This document shows positions 1-10,146 of a stretch of 64,000 nucleotides of DNA, piece by piece. Numbering within the stretch: position 1 is the stretch's first letter; each line of letters begins with the position of its first letter. The notes under the pieces were generated by a model. That model was not told the origin of the DNA, made no database searches, and saw only the letters and a program-made list of their open reading frames with translations. The translations under genes and the position numbers were made by a program. The DNA comes from Isoetes taiwanensis. Its lineage: Eukaryota > Streptophyta > Lycopodiopsida > Isoetales > Isoetaceae. Location of the stretch: positions 184,001-248,000 of the forward strand of contig JAJEKV010000184.1 of assembly GCA_021234155.1 (NCBI GenBank), written 5' to 3'.

Positions 1-21
1 GCTGAACATACGATGCGACCA

Positions 22-519
22 TCATACTCCAAGCAACTGTGTCACTCCATTTCGTGTCAGTGGACCTTTCAAAACCATATTGTTATGCACCACAAAGTCT
101 GAGGCTTGCAACTTTGAAAACATCTTGCATGTGTCCTCCAAAGTTTCACATTGAGCATACATAAAGAACAGACTAATTCTAAGGAGTGGATCAGACTCCA
201 ACCCACTTTTTATTATCTGATCATGGAAATTTTTTCCCTGCTCCAAATCCAATTTGATCCTGCAAGCTTTCAAGACAGTAAGATAGACAAATTTGTTGCT
301 CTTTACACCTAACAGCTCCATCTCTCTGTACAATTCTAGTGCAACATCACAATATCCAAGGTCAGCATGAGATGATATTATTGCTTTCCATGGATATACA
401 GTTGGGTGTAAAACGCTTTTAAAAGCCTTCTTTGCTTCGGTCAATTTTTTGAAGGAAGAATAGAGACGAATAAGGTGGTCACCCAAAATAGAAATTGAAT
501 TAAGTATGTTTTGCTCCAT
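22..519 (-). pseudogene. Pentatricopeptide-repeat (PPR) protein fragment, copy 1
   Basis: A 165-residue open frame of PLS-type PPR repeats. Seen: a repeat with VYPWKAIISSHADLGYCDVA, then ALELYREMELLGVKSNKFVY, an L-type TVLKACRIKLDLEQGKNFH stretch, and an S-type SLFFMYAQCETLEDTCKMF stretch. Organellar RNA-binding PPR proteins of this class take part in RNA editing and processing; that is family knowledge, not shown here. The 3' part lies left of the window. Upstream on the same strand, after a TAG at 526-528, comes an H2A-PPR leader, so this ORF probably belongs to that gene. In copy 2 the same segment (17,117-17,560) is broken by small indels. Confidence 0.8.
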
Positions 520-525
520 AAGGGA

Positions 526-885
526 CTATACCCACCTGCAACAGTCTATGTCTTTCCACCTGAAGCACTCTTGCAAAAGGTAATAAGCATTGTTTCTGGA
601 TAGAGGAACACCTTGTGTTTCCATGACCGCAAGGGCCTCATGCACATACCCATTCTTACACAGATTGTTCAATCCCTTGTAATGTCTGATAACAAGTTCA
701 AGAATTTCGGCAGCCAAATGTTCCATCACAGAGGTAAGGTAAACAAGCGAGCCAGAGCCAATATGCTCAGCGAATTTGCCCTGCTTCAAAAAGTAAGCAA
801 TTCTTCTTACAGGAAACTGAAGGCCAGATTTGGTGTTGTGCGACACGGCCTTCTTGCCTGCGGACTTTCCACGACCACCTGCCAT
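526..885 (-). pseudogene. Histone H2A N-terminal half fused to PPR leader, copy 1
   Basis: From the ATG at 885 the frame reads [15 protein letters not shown], then [20 protein letters not shown] and [17 protein letters not shown]. This is the tail, alpha-1 and part of alpha-2 of histone H2A, about 60 of the usual ~130 residues. The usual continuation (AGNAARDNKK and the docking domain) is absent. The frame runs instead into [20 protein letters not shown] and [18 protein letters not shown], a typical PPR protein start, and ends at TAG 526-528. An upstream in-frame ATG at 903 adds six residues; I prefer 885 because it gives the canonical H2A start. Glycine of PVGRIA is arginine here, so histone function is doubtful. 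It may be a chimeric gene or a PPR gene that gained an H2A promoter. Confidence 0.75.
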
Positions 886-1122
886 AGCTAACCGACTACA
901 CAATTACCCCCTCCAACAAATCTCCTCTTGTAATAGCTGTAAGCAATCTTGATCTCGATATTTCCAACAAACTTCTCACAACTCACAAACCTAAATCCCC
1001 TTTTAGTTCACGAACCCTAAATTAAAAGGCCTCGTTGCTTGCATGGGCTTTATGAAATTTATTAAATTCGTAGAAAAAACCCTAAAATCAACACCACAGG
1101 ATTTGCCCCCTTTTATAAAATC
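886..1122 (-). promoter_or_regulatory. Putative H2A-type promoter and 5' leader, copy 1
   Basis: On the minus strand a TATA box (TTTATAAAAG, 1,110-1,119) lies about 225 bases before the H2A ATG. The leader between them has no obvious coding potential. The block is unchanged in copy 2 (TATA near 18,160). No classical histone octamer element was identified. Confidence 0.45.
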
Positions 1123-1305
1123 AACGGCTAACAAAAGGGTGCACTCTAGAAATACTATTTAGTACACATGGATGAATACGGCCACTAAATCATATGAAAA
1201 TCTTAGAGAAAACAGTACAGAAACAGAAAAAAAAACCCCCTGTTATAATGCTAGATATTGATGTCATAGGCATCATGGAGACTTTATGCCAAAGCTAATT
1301 TGAGC

Positions 1306-1452
1306 ATGACATTTGTTCTCCAGGAGTTGCAAATCTCCACAACTCTAAGAGTTTCCAAGGATGTTATTCTCATGTTTGCTGACATTATGGTTCAGGCAGC
1401 TAGCAGCCTCCAAGAATTACCTACCCAAGATAGAATTTTCGGTTTCAGGTAA
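1306..1452 (+). other. Short 48-residue ORF or exon candidate, copy 1
   Basis: ATG at 1,306 opens a 48-codon frame containing TLRVSKDVILMFADIMVQAA and QELPTQDRIFGF. It ends in frame at TAA 1,450-1,452, where TTTCAG|GTAATG would make a good 5' splice site. A pyrimidine-rich tract ending TTCTTCAG occurs near 1,870, followed by a short open stretch. Copy 2 (18,356-18,502) is identical. I do not recognise the peptide. It could be an exon of a small gene diverging from the H2A promoter, or chance. Confidence 0.25.
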
Positions 1453-2076
1453 TGCTCAATATAGAAGTGTGGTTCTATTATTGATTGTTTGATCATATAT
1501 AAAAGCTCATTGCTTTACTTTCATTTTCAGTAGCTTTTATTTTGTTGTGCAATATTCATGCCAATCTAACATGGAAGGTACCCGGGGCTTTCACCTACTA
1601 TAAAGGGGATACACCACGTGCATTAATGGGTCCACAAAAAAACCCTCCATATATGCCTTGTCCAACCTTCTAAATACCCCTTTTCGTATACATATTACAC
1701 TAGATTCCCCTCCAGAAAACCCCCTAGCCAAGCCCCCATCTGTATGTATACATATGGTTTAGGGTAAAAAAAAACCCACCCCATTCACTCACATGTTATA
1801 TATGCCTTAAACTATGTGACATCCCCGGGGAAGGTAGCAAGTCCTTATCATGATGTGTTTCTTTCTTCAGGTTATGGAGAAATTGCAGAATGAATTGCAT
1901 GCTGGGGCAATAGTTAGAAGAGGGAAGGGAATGTAGCTTATTAAACTACCAGCATCTCAAGCCTAATATTGAGAAAACTCTTATGTATGAACTGGTAGTA
2001 CATATAAAGCTCTTAGCTGCTCAAGAAGTTCGGTCTATTTATTTCTTTATCTCAGGTTTGCACAAAGTTCTATTTC

Positions 2077-2424
2077 ATGTCCCTTCCATTCTGTAATTTC
2101 AAGACCATCACTAGAATAGTTTTGCCAAAGAGCAAATTACAAGCAAGCTTATCCTACCTAATCTTCAAAAACTCCTTCAAGACCATCACTAGAATAGTTT
2201 TGCCAAAGAGCAAATTACAAGCAAGCTTATCCTACCTAATCTTCAAAAACTCCTTCAGTATAGAACATGACATATCTACACTAATTTATTTTCCCTCATT
2301 TGCTGTAAATGCATTTAATAGAGATGTATCATCTCGATTTCATATCATATTTAAAGTTATAGGATTTGAATTTCAGGATGTAAATTTAGGTTCTACTTTT
2401 GATTTGCTGTGTGCCAGCACATAG
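2077..2424 (+). other. Hypothetical ORF with an internal 26-residue duplication, copy 1
   Basis: A 115-residue ORF starting MSLPFCNFKTITRIV. Residues FKTITRIVLPKSKLQASLSY and the six that follow (LIFKNS) occur twice in tandem because of a 78-bp DNA duplication absent from copy 2. No family is recognised, there are no clear domain features, and base composition is like the surrounding AT-rich spacer. It may not be a gene. Confidence 0.2.
2098..2253 (+). repeat. 78-bp perfect tandem duplication present only in copy 1
   Basis: Units 2,098-2,175 and 2,176-2,253 look identical. The matching place in copy 2 (from 19,148) has a single unit. The change therefore came after the 17-kb duplication, or is an assembly artefact. 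Confidence 0.9.
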
Positions 2425-2953
2425 AAGCATTTTCAAATGTAGTGCTCAGTCACAAGGCCCCCAAAAAAGAAGAATTACTAGTTTTTTATAATGTTTTTTA
2501 CATGTAACCACTATAATAAAGTAATATCACTAAGTGGGTTAATGTGTTGAAAAACCACAAATAGTTATTCAATACGTTCCTCGGTCATGGTCCTTTTGTA
2601 ATGGTTATTTTATTTGGTTTCTTACTATTGTTTATTGGTATGGTTTATGTATGTGGTCCAATAACTAATATATGCATTAAACCAATATTAATTATTATTG
2701 AAGTGGTTTCCAAATGAAGTTCACTACATGTTTTCTCATAAGTCAATTTTGTTTCATTTAGTAAAGATCTGCAACTCTAAATTAATTGCTATTGGTTTTT
2801 TTTATCATAAGGATCATGGTACTAGGGTAAATCAATAGTTCTTTGGACCATACAATTGGTGTTGATTCAATAGACATAATAAAAACGTACTCAACTTAAA
2901 ACCATTATCATTTGCAGATTTAATTGGTCACCTAATCGTTATGAGGGGAGGAT

Positions 2954-3042
2954 AACCCCTCCTTGAGTGGGTTATGCAAAATAACCCACGAGGCCGTTAG
3001 GCCGAGTGGGTTATTTTGCATAGCCCACGAAAGGGAGGGGTT
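2954..3042. repeat. Nested palindrome, copy 1
   Basis: Arms 2,954-2,989 and 3,006-3,042 are inverted repeats of ~36 bases with few mismatches, around a short centre containing GGCC-GTTA-GGCC. Each arm is itself near-palindromic (GTGGGTTAT, GCAAA, ATAACCCAC), so it can form a cruciform inside a cruciform. It stands about 800 bases before the 5' end of Helitron unit A. It may be a foldback element or a hairpin RNA source; no terminal duplication was found. Confidence 0.8.
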
Positions 3043-3199
3043 GGCCTCCCTTAACTACGTGGCCCGAGCGAGCTCCTTTCTCGTTTTTGTGCAAAGCAAG
3101 CTTTTTCCTTTACAGTGATGCACGGTGTATGGTTCTCTGTGTTTCTTCAATTTTTCCTCCGTTTCAAGCATGATTTTTGAGTGGCAGAAGAGGCTATGG

Positions 3200-3480
3200 C
3201 GTATCAACGGGGGAAAATCGCTTTTGCTTCCGAATGATGCCGGATTTGATGCAAGAACAGGTGAACCGCCGGATTTGTTGCAAGAAGAGGGAAAAAATCG
3301 CCTTTGGCCGGAATGATGCCGGATTTGCATGCAAGGACACGGCGAAGTCAGCCGGATGATGGCGGATTTGCATGCAAGAAGCGTGATGAAGCGGCCGGAT
3401 TTGTTGCAAGAAGAGGGTAAAAGCCGCAAGAAACAGGGTAAATGCGGATTTGATGCAAGAACAAGGTGGAGCTTGGCTTT
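3200..3480 (+). repeat. Degenerate short repeats of a GGATTTGNTGCAAGAA motif, copy 1
   Basis: The motif GGATTTG(TT/AT/CAT)GCAAGAA recurs about six to seven times at irregular 20-60 base spacing, mixed with GAATGATGCCGG. Overlapping open frames on both strands across this block (for example 3,055-3,429 minus) come from the repetition and are not called as genes. The matching block in copy 2 is 20,150-20,420. Confidence 0.6.
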
Positions 3481-3628
3481 GATTTGATGTTTTAATGCTT
3501 TAGATAGTGAGTTTGCTTCTTAACACAAGCGCTGGAACCGATGGATCTAGCAAGATTTGATGTCGAAGTTTTGTCCGCAAAGAGAGTGATACAAAGTATC
3601 ACATATACGGTCGAATCTTTTCACGTAA

Positions 3629-3690
3629 GAATATTCGAAAGGTTATTTTAATAATTCATGGAATATTCTATAAAAGTTTAATATTCGAGA
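3629..3690 (+). promoter_or_regulatory. GAATATTC motifs next to a TATA box, upstream of Helitron unit A
   Basis: GAATATTC occurs at 3,629-3,636 (continuing GAAAGG) and 3,661-3,668. The latter is followed at once by TATAAAAG (3,669-3,676) and then AATATTCGAGA. GAA-NN-TTC is the core of a heat-shock element. Copy 2 keeps the two GAATATTC motifs and TATAAAAG (about 20,573-20,625). No coding sequence starts soon after it, so its role, if any, is unknown. Confidence 0.3.
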
Positions 3691-5567
3691 GATTATCGAT
3701 ATAACCCTCGCAAGATCTAACTACGGAAACGGTTGGATTCAGATAACTCGCGAGGGCCCGTGGTTAGGTTTTCTCCATCTACCGCTTTTATTTTATTTAT
3801 TGGTATCGGTTCATACAACATATTACGAAATGTTTTGAAACATTTTATCTACTTACTTAAAAAGTTTTGGGGTTTTGAGTGACGCCGGAAAAGCGTCAAT
3901 TTCCGGCTAAAAGCATCAATTTCCGGCAAAAGCGTGACTTTTGGGAAACAAATTTTTTCCGGCAGTGATTTTCCGCACATTTCCTCTCCTATCCGTTCCT
4001 CTTTCTTAGCCTCCACTCCTGTAACGGTGGTTTAGATTCGGGCTAAGCTAATCTAACGGCCATCAGTGTTGTGGCAGATAGCCGGATTCATTCATTCCGC
4101 CATTCCTTAAAATGGTTTTCGAGCATGCAAAAACCCTACTGTGGAGAGATTCTGGCGCCCAGCTAAGTGGAGCGGATTCTGGTGCAAGCAGCATTTTTTC
4201 CTAAGCGCAATCGGTATAGCGGCATTTCTTCCTGAGGGCAGCATTTCTTCTTTGAGGGCATTTCTTTCTGAGGTAAAATCATTTTAAGAAATACCTTTTT
4301 TTGCAATCAGAGGTCGACAAGCAGAGGTCGTTGAAGTGGTCGGCAAGTAGAGGCCGTTGAAGAGGCAGGCAAGCAGAGGTCGGGCAAGCAAGCAAGTTTC
4401 GGGTAATTTTCTTTGGGTTCATATTTGCTCTTCAAATATTCTGATCTATCTGTTTTTTGAACATCTGCTTGAAGTATGGCATCCAAGCATGTTCGGTGGC
4501 ATTTAACATCGAGTGAATGGTCTTTTTTTTCAGAAACAGGAGGATTCTTACATTTGGGCCGTGATATTTACAGGTATAAACATCCCTTTTTCTAAATCTG
4601 GGTTCCGGATTTCTAAGATGTGATTTCTCCTCCCACCTTAAGCGCAGATTTATAGTGCCGGATTTTGTTCCCTTCTATACTCTTGGATTCGGCCTGCCAT
4701 AGCCAAAGCTCGGAAACAAGCGCCAGTTTGCTGCTTTCTACCTCTATTCCAGGCTATTCTACCTCTATTCCAGGGAGCCGCTTCCAGATTTCAGGGCAGC
4801 TCTTGAGCTTTGAAAGGTAAATCTCCCTTCTTTTCATTTTTTGCCAAAAAAAAAAAAATCTCCCCTTCTTTCATTTTTGCTGGCCGATTTTGTATAGAGG
4901 CATGTTCACATGCTGCTTCCTCCCCAACTGTTGTCGCCATATTTAGAATGAAAACCAAAACTAATCATTCATCTTCTTCAACCTTTCTCTTCCTGTTCTT
5001 CTGATCATTCTAGCCTAGATTATATATTTTTTCAGTATATTAAGTATACTGCACTGCAGCCAAGATCTGCAGGGTAACAATGCAATTGGGAGGCAAACTG
5101 CCAACCACACTTAACATTACCACTAGCACTCTGGAACTAACCTGCATTATGAGCCCATGACATCCAGGTTGACGTTGACGGTCACAGGAAACCAAGGGGT
5201 GAAAAAGGAGCCATAAAAGAATTGGACCCAGGGTAATGGACGCCCAAGCCAGAGCAAAGCCTGTTAAATGTAGATTTGAAATACACCTAGCCAAAAGTAT
5301 TTTGCATTACAGCAAAGTTAGCACAAAATAGGAGTGTTCTTCTGCTGTACAACTTCTGAATTCAAATATAATTACAATAGTTTTACCTGTCAGGGCTACA
5401 GAAACATCAGTCATCTGGGCTGTTGGAGGTAAAAAGCTGGAAACACGGAATACTGATTCAGATGCAACATACAGATTTCAGGATCCATCAATGGATGCTA
5501 TGTGTCACAAATTGTTTAATTGCTTATTTTTTAGATATGTGCAGTCAAGGAGTCGAAAGTGCCTTAC

Positions 5568-5688
5568 CCCAGAGTGACGAAGTCATCTGCTAGGGCATCA
5601 AATTCACGGTTGATTAGGTGTAGTGCAGGTGCAGCCTCAATTATAGCATCCTTTCTGTCTTGCTCCATTTCTCCCATCATTCCAAAAT
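5568..5688 (-). pseudogene. Captured ABC1 (UbiB-type) kinase-like exon in Helitron A, copy 1
   Basis: On the minus strand, an acceptor ATTTGCAG at 5,689 leads into an exon whose split first codon gives DFGMMGEMEQDRKDA, then LHLINREFDALADDFVTLG, ending at donor GTAAGG (5,567). The DFG followed by a helical segment ending D.A.A.DFVTLG fits the ABC1 atypical kinase family, such as plastid ABC1K proteins. Intact splice sites show it was taken as genomic DNA. Copy 1 has a 6-bp insertion (Pro-Ala) compared with copy 2. Only one exon is recognised, so no active kinase can be made. The neighbouring minus-strand ORF 5,040-5,294 could be another captured piece but is not recognised. Confidence 0.6.
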
Positions 5689-5701
5689 CTGCAAATTAAG
5701 G

Positions 5702-5936
5702 TAACGTGTCTATGCCATGCAATCCTTTGCCGCAATGATGCTGCTGTCCAAATACTCATTATAGCGCTGGAGTGGATATTAATCATCGCATGCGAACAAA
5801 AAATGGCCAAGTATTTTATGCAGTCCACATGAGTGCAAAGGCAGGCTATATTTCAACCTTAAACCTTCTGATTTCTCATGGCTGCAAGTGCAACCTGAAT
5901 GTGCAAACAGAATTGGGTGAAACGGCTGGGTTTTAG
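5702..5936 (+). pseudogene. Captured ankyrin-repeat fragment in Helitron A, copy 1
   Basis: Frame 1 reads CLCHAILCRNDAAVQILI, matching the helix part of an ankyrin repeat. After a frame change at about 5,762 it reads AGVDINHRMRTKNGQVFYAV, then HMSAKAGYISTLNLLISHGC and NLNVQTELGETAGF before TAG 5,934-5,936. NG..P/A..H.SAKAGY..TLNLLI.HGC..N is the ankyrin consensus; ankyrin repeats mediate protein binding. About two repeats are present. The fragment lies back to back with the ABC1K-like exon on the other strand, so unit A took pieces of at least two genes. Confidence 0.65.
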
Positions 5937-6927
5937 ATAAAACTGAAATATGTGAATTTTATCATGGACTTTGATCTTAACAAAGGACAAGGAAAGAGAC
6001 AACAGGTTGGCTCAACCAAATAGCTTTGCCATTTGTGAGTGCCTGTAGCTACGTTTACTGACGGATGCACTAACCTAGCATAAATTTATTATTCAATTTT
6101 CTAAAGTGCTTAAATGCATGTGTTCCGTAAATTAAATGGGCCATTTTCGTGGTGTGTCTTTAGAAATCCTTACTCTCTCAGGTGTTTCTCCAGACCAGGA
6201 TCTAAAAAAGGAGGTATCCACTTGGCTGGTGCTGCAACATCCCACGCTTGAAATCTTTTAATGCATGTGTTGCATGCCAATTACAGCTCCATCTGTTTGC
6301 ATTAGAAAAGCTCTCATTTAAAAAAAAAAGCTCTGTTTTAGAATATTGAGAATAATATAAATTGTACATAATATATAAATTAATTTTAGGCTATTTTCAT
6401 ATTTCAAGCGAACAATTTTAATACTTTTGTGTCTTATGCAGGCACAAATATACTTACAAGAATATGGGGTTCTGAGGCGGTTCAGGGTCATCAGTTTTTG
6501 GAATTTAAGGTTGTTATTTTTAACGGTGATTAACCAACCAAATTACTAAATGAACCGACCTGCAATAGTGCTTTTGAGCCCTAACCATTAAGTTGACTCT
6601 TCATCTGCAACAATTACCAACGTTTACACATCTAAATCAAGAACAATCTCCAAATGCAATCAATTAACTATTTCATTAAAGATGATATCATGAGAATATA
6701 AAATGCTAAGAACATTTAATGACTAATTTATGAACTTTGAAGGCAAGATAATTTTGTCATAATTTTTATGAACTTTGACATAGGTTATTGCATAAAATCC
6801 CAAGAACTTTAACGTAGGTTGGTGCATAAAATATTAAGAACTTTTAATAGCTCATTTAGAACCAAAATAGCTCGAATGAAGACATTGGTGATCATAATTG
6901 CAATCATAATATACTTCCCTCCATGCA

Positions 6928-7360
6928 GATGGTGGTTTTGAATGTTCCATGGGATTCTTATCCAAGATTTGTGGAACAATTCTTTAGAGATGGCATTGGG
7001 TCCGTTGCCACCGCTGATGATAATTTTGATGCATATTTTCAATACCTTGTGTAAGAAGAGGATTTTAAGAGCATAATGGAAGATATTGCAGAGAGTTCGT
7101 GATTAGGGATTTTGGGAATGCAAATGCACATTGATCAATTGGATATGGGTTGTGAACTTTATGGAGAGTGGTACAAAATCCTACCACTTGGAGTTGAAAT
7201 GCGCCCGTGGTTTAAGGTTGAGCTAGACTTTGAGAATTTTGTCAAGCAACCGGACAAACACTTTCATAAACGCACCACGTGAGATTCCATAAGTTTGTGG
7301 ATGCTATGGAAACTATCTTCAGATGTGTAATACCTTATGCAACATGGTCTAGACATGTAA
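6928..7360 (+). pseudogene. Unrecognised Helitron-borne protein, copy 1 (frame-disrupted)
   Basis: Aligns along its length with the 23,860-24,303 ORF but carries several small changes, for example CTGG to CCG near 6,992, a TAA after TACCTTGTG, and loss of a TCT/CTG near 7,100. Most sit at CAG/CTG positions of copy 2, so the disruption may be sequence error. Confidence 0.55.
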
Positions 7361-7587
7361 TGCATAGTTTAGGGTTTCTTATAAGAAAAGACCATTGGTT
7401 TTGTTTAATGTGAAGACTATTCTTATTATATATATGTTGTGTTAACGATGTTTGAAGTAGTTGCCTTAGCAAAACCAATGCATAACATTAACACGCTTTT
7501 AAGCATTCTTTGCTACACCGCTTTTTTAAATTTCAATTATGTTCTTATAATGTATGGTTTTGTTTTCTAAAAACAATGCTATCATGT

Positions 7588-9200
7588 TTCTGTGGACCTA
7601 ATTTGCTATTTGCACATTAAAGGAGTAATTTATATCACGCTTATATCGAGAGGTGAGTTCTTAGACATTCAAGACCACATGAATTCGGGCCGATCATCTT
7701 TGAGAGTTTGAATTCATTCTTCCCGAGCGTCAATAGATCCATATATGATATTTCGGGATGAGGTGTTTCAAGAAGACATGCAGAGGTGCAAGAAGTTGTG
7801 GACCGCTTTATATAACGATCAACGATTATCTTTGACCGTGTGATCCATGAGCACGTGATGTTGGAAAAGGGCGGGTCTTCTTTGTTCATGGTGCGTGGAT
7901 CTAGAAAGAGTTTTCTTTTCAACACCATGTTGTCTTATGTTCGTGTGAGGTATCATTGCACTTTGCAGTTGTTTCTCTGAATTGCATCCACTTTATTGAA
8001 CGACGCGACCGCATATTCAAGGTTCAAGATACCGATAAATATAGATGAGACATCAACGCAATATTCCAAAGCAAAATTGAAGTTGGCAAATTGATAAGAG
8101 CGACATGCATGATCATATATGGGATGAGGCCCCAATGATGCATAAACATGTTTATGAAGCAACCGGATAGAACACCGCGGATGTCATGTCGTGACAAATT
8201 ATTTGGAGGGCTCATTGTTGTTTTAGGAGGAGATTTTCTCGCCAGTTCCACCGGCTGGTACCACGAGGAAATCAACCCCAAATTGTGCAAGCTTCCTTGA
8301 AGTACTCTTACATATGGGATCATGTCGAGGAACATAAGCTCAATATAAATAGGGGTAATGAACAATGTGGGAGTGATCTGAAGAGCAAAGGGCATTTGTC
8401 GACTATCTTCTAATGAAGTTGGAGATGGGCTCAAAACCACATTTCCCAACATTGGGTGGACGTAATATGTCTTTTGAAGAGATTTGTGTCAAGTCACGTG
8501 GACTTGAATGATTTGCTAGCCGTGGCATTTCACGGATGTTTCCACAAATTGTGAAAAGTGTATCCTATTGGGTTCAAAAGGCAAATTCTTACGCCACTAA
8601 ATGAGGATGTAGATGAAGTAAACAAGAGGATGACAGAGTGGTTCGTCTTCACTGCTGGATTATTACGGTCGACGAGTTGTGGATGAGAATGATGCAGGGT
8701 CTATCCGGTTGAATTTTTTGAATAAAACTCCGAAAGGATGATGCCACATCAATTGACATTGAAGGTTGGCATGATTGTCATGTTGTTGAGGTGGGTTCTA
8801 CCCTAAAGGACCTACAATGGAACCCGCCTCATCATACGCTCATTGGGAAGACGTATATAGATAGATTGTCACCGAAAAAAATATTGGGAGCAGAGTGTTC
8901 ATATTTCGAATTCCTTTGGTGCCAAATAATGCGTAACTTCCATTTCGGCTTGAACGCATGTATTTCCGCCACGCCCCGACTTTGGCATGACAATCAACAA
9001 GTCCAGGGCCAAACGATGAAAATGGTTGGTTTGTATTTGCCAAACCCAAGATTTAGTCACCGACAACTCTATGTGGCACTCGGAGAGCTCAAGGAATCCA
9101 AGGCATAAAGGTACTCATTCTATCGAAGGATGGAGATGCTTCCATGCAGACGTCGACCGATCAAGATATACAACAAATCAGATACAAAGAACTCCTCTAA
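7588..9200 (+). pseudogene. Helitron PIF1-family helicase domain, copy 1 (many frame breaks)
   Basis: Co-linear with 24,537-26,168. Recognisable pieces include the DEAPMMHKHVYEA region (~8,127-8,160), GGDF (~8,230) and the C-terminal piece near 8,960-9,110. Walker A is destroyed: GGTGCAGGTGGATCGGGAAAG in copy 2 becomes GGTGCGTGGATCTAGAAAG. Compared with copy 2 there are dozens of small changes, very often CAG or CTG to CG, CCG or CGTG. These could be base-calling errors; if so, the true copy may be as intact as copy 2. Confidence 0.8.
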
Positions 9201-10146
9201 TTGTGAGCCTAAATTTTTTTCTATTGATTTCTTTTATTTTATTTCTTTTTTTGTCTTTATCCGTGATTTGGTCCCTTTTACTTTTGGTCACCATGCCGCC
9301 AAATGCCTTTATCCATTTTGTAGATGGGTCATGGTATTTTGGTCCCTTGAAGAAATTGAGGTCTTTTTGGTCACTAATTCATCCAACCAAATGCCTAAAA
9401 GGTGAGGTAGGTGGAGGATAAAGTTGAATATAAAATATAGTGCTTTGGAACCCATTTTTGGTTTACGATGAAATCATTCCTTCGGGCCCGGGTGGTAGCA
9501 AAAGAATTCATGTATTGTAATGGAACCCATTTTAGTCTCTAAATCAGTCTACCGATTCCATCAGATGAGTCTACCTGGATGAGTTGTCTCACGGGCTTGA
9601 TAGTCGTGGAGACGCCGTGGGCAATTCGAATCAATGACCTCGCCGTGCATTTCACCTTTTACCTAATGAGATTTATCCTCATTTGAGAAGTGAAGATATC
9701 ACGGAGTATCCAACAAAGTACAATATTAGGCCCTGGTGATGTGCCATGTGGAGATGCATATTTAGAGTTCCATCATGAACTAAAAACACGCCAATGAGCT
9801 ACGACAAAAATTTTGTGTTTTGTATTTCAGACCTATTTTTGTTGGTGTACTTAACTACTTCTAAGGGTGACATTTTGAGCATAAGTTTTGATCCGGCTTT
9901 CCAAAATTTTGTTTTCGTGAGGTAGATTTAACACATTTGTTACAAAGCATCGCTTTTTACCGTTGAAATTGATAAACTAAAGTTAATACATTGATGATAA
10001 TCGCGTTATTAGACAAATTTCAATAACAAAAAATTACAAAAGCAAATATTGTTCCGATCTTTGCTTATATCAACGTGTATAGATGTTAAAGGCCGAGGAA
10101 AACACATGCTCAGATATTACGCAAGAACGTCAGTACACGCTACTAG

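Larger units (their letters stand above)
3848..10146 (+). mobile_element. Helitron unit A, copy 1
   Basis: Starts A|TCTACTTACTTAAAAAG, shares its first ~450 bases with unit B, and ends CTAG (10,143-10,146), directly followed by TCTAC of unit B. It holds a captured ABC1K-like exon, ankyrin fragments, the unrecognised protein and a PIF1-type helicase. The terminal hairpin, clear in copy 2, reads ATTACGCAAGAACGTCAG here and no longer folds; this may be decay or misreading of a GC-rich hairpin. No Rep domain is visible, so it is at best a deletion derivative. Confidence 0.82.

Noticed and set aside
613-891. Plus-strand ORF opposite the H2A segment
   Set aside because: Antisense shadow of a clear H2A reading frame.
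3055-3429. Long minus-strand ORF of 124 codons
   Set aside because: It runs through repeated GCAAGAA motifs, several overlapping frames are equally open, and the matching place in copy 2 has different frames.
5040-5294. Minus-strand ORF of 84 codons as another captured ABC1K exon
   Set aside because: It does not resemble the residues expected after the DFG exon of this family, and copy 2 is in a different frame; left as unrecognised.
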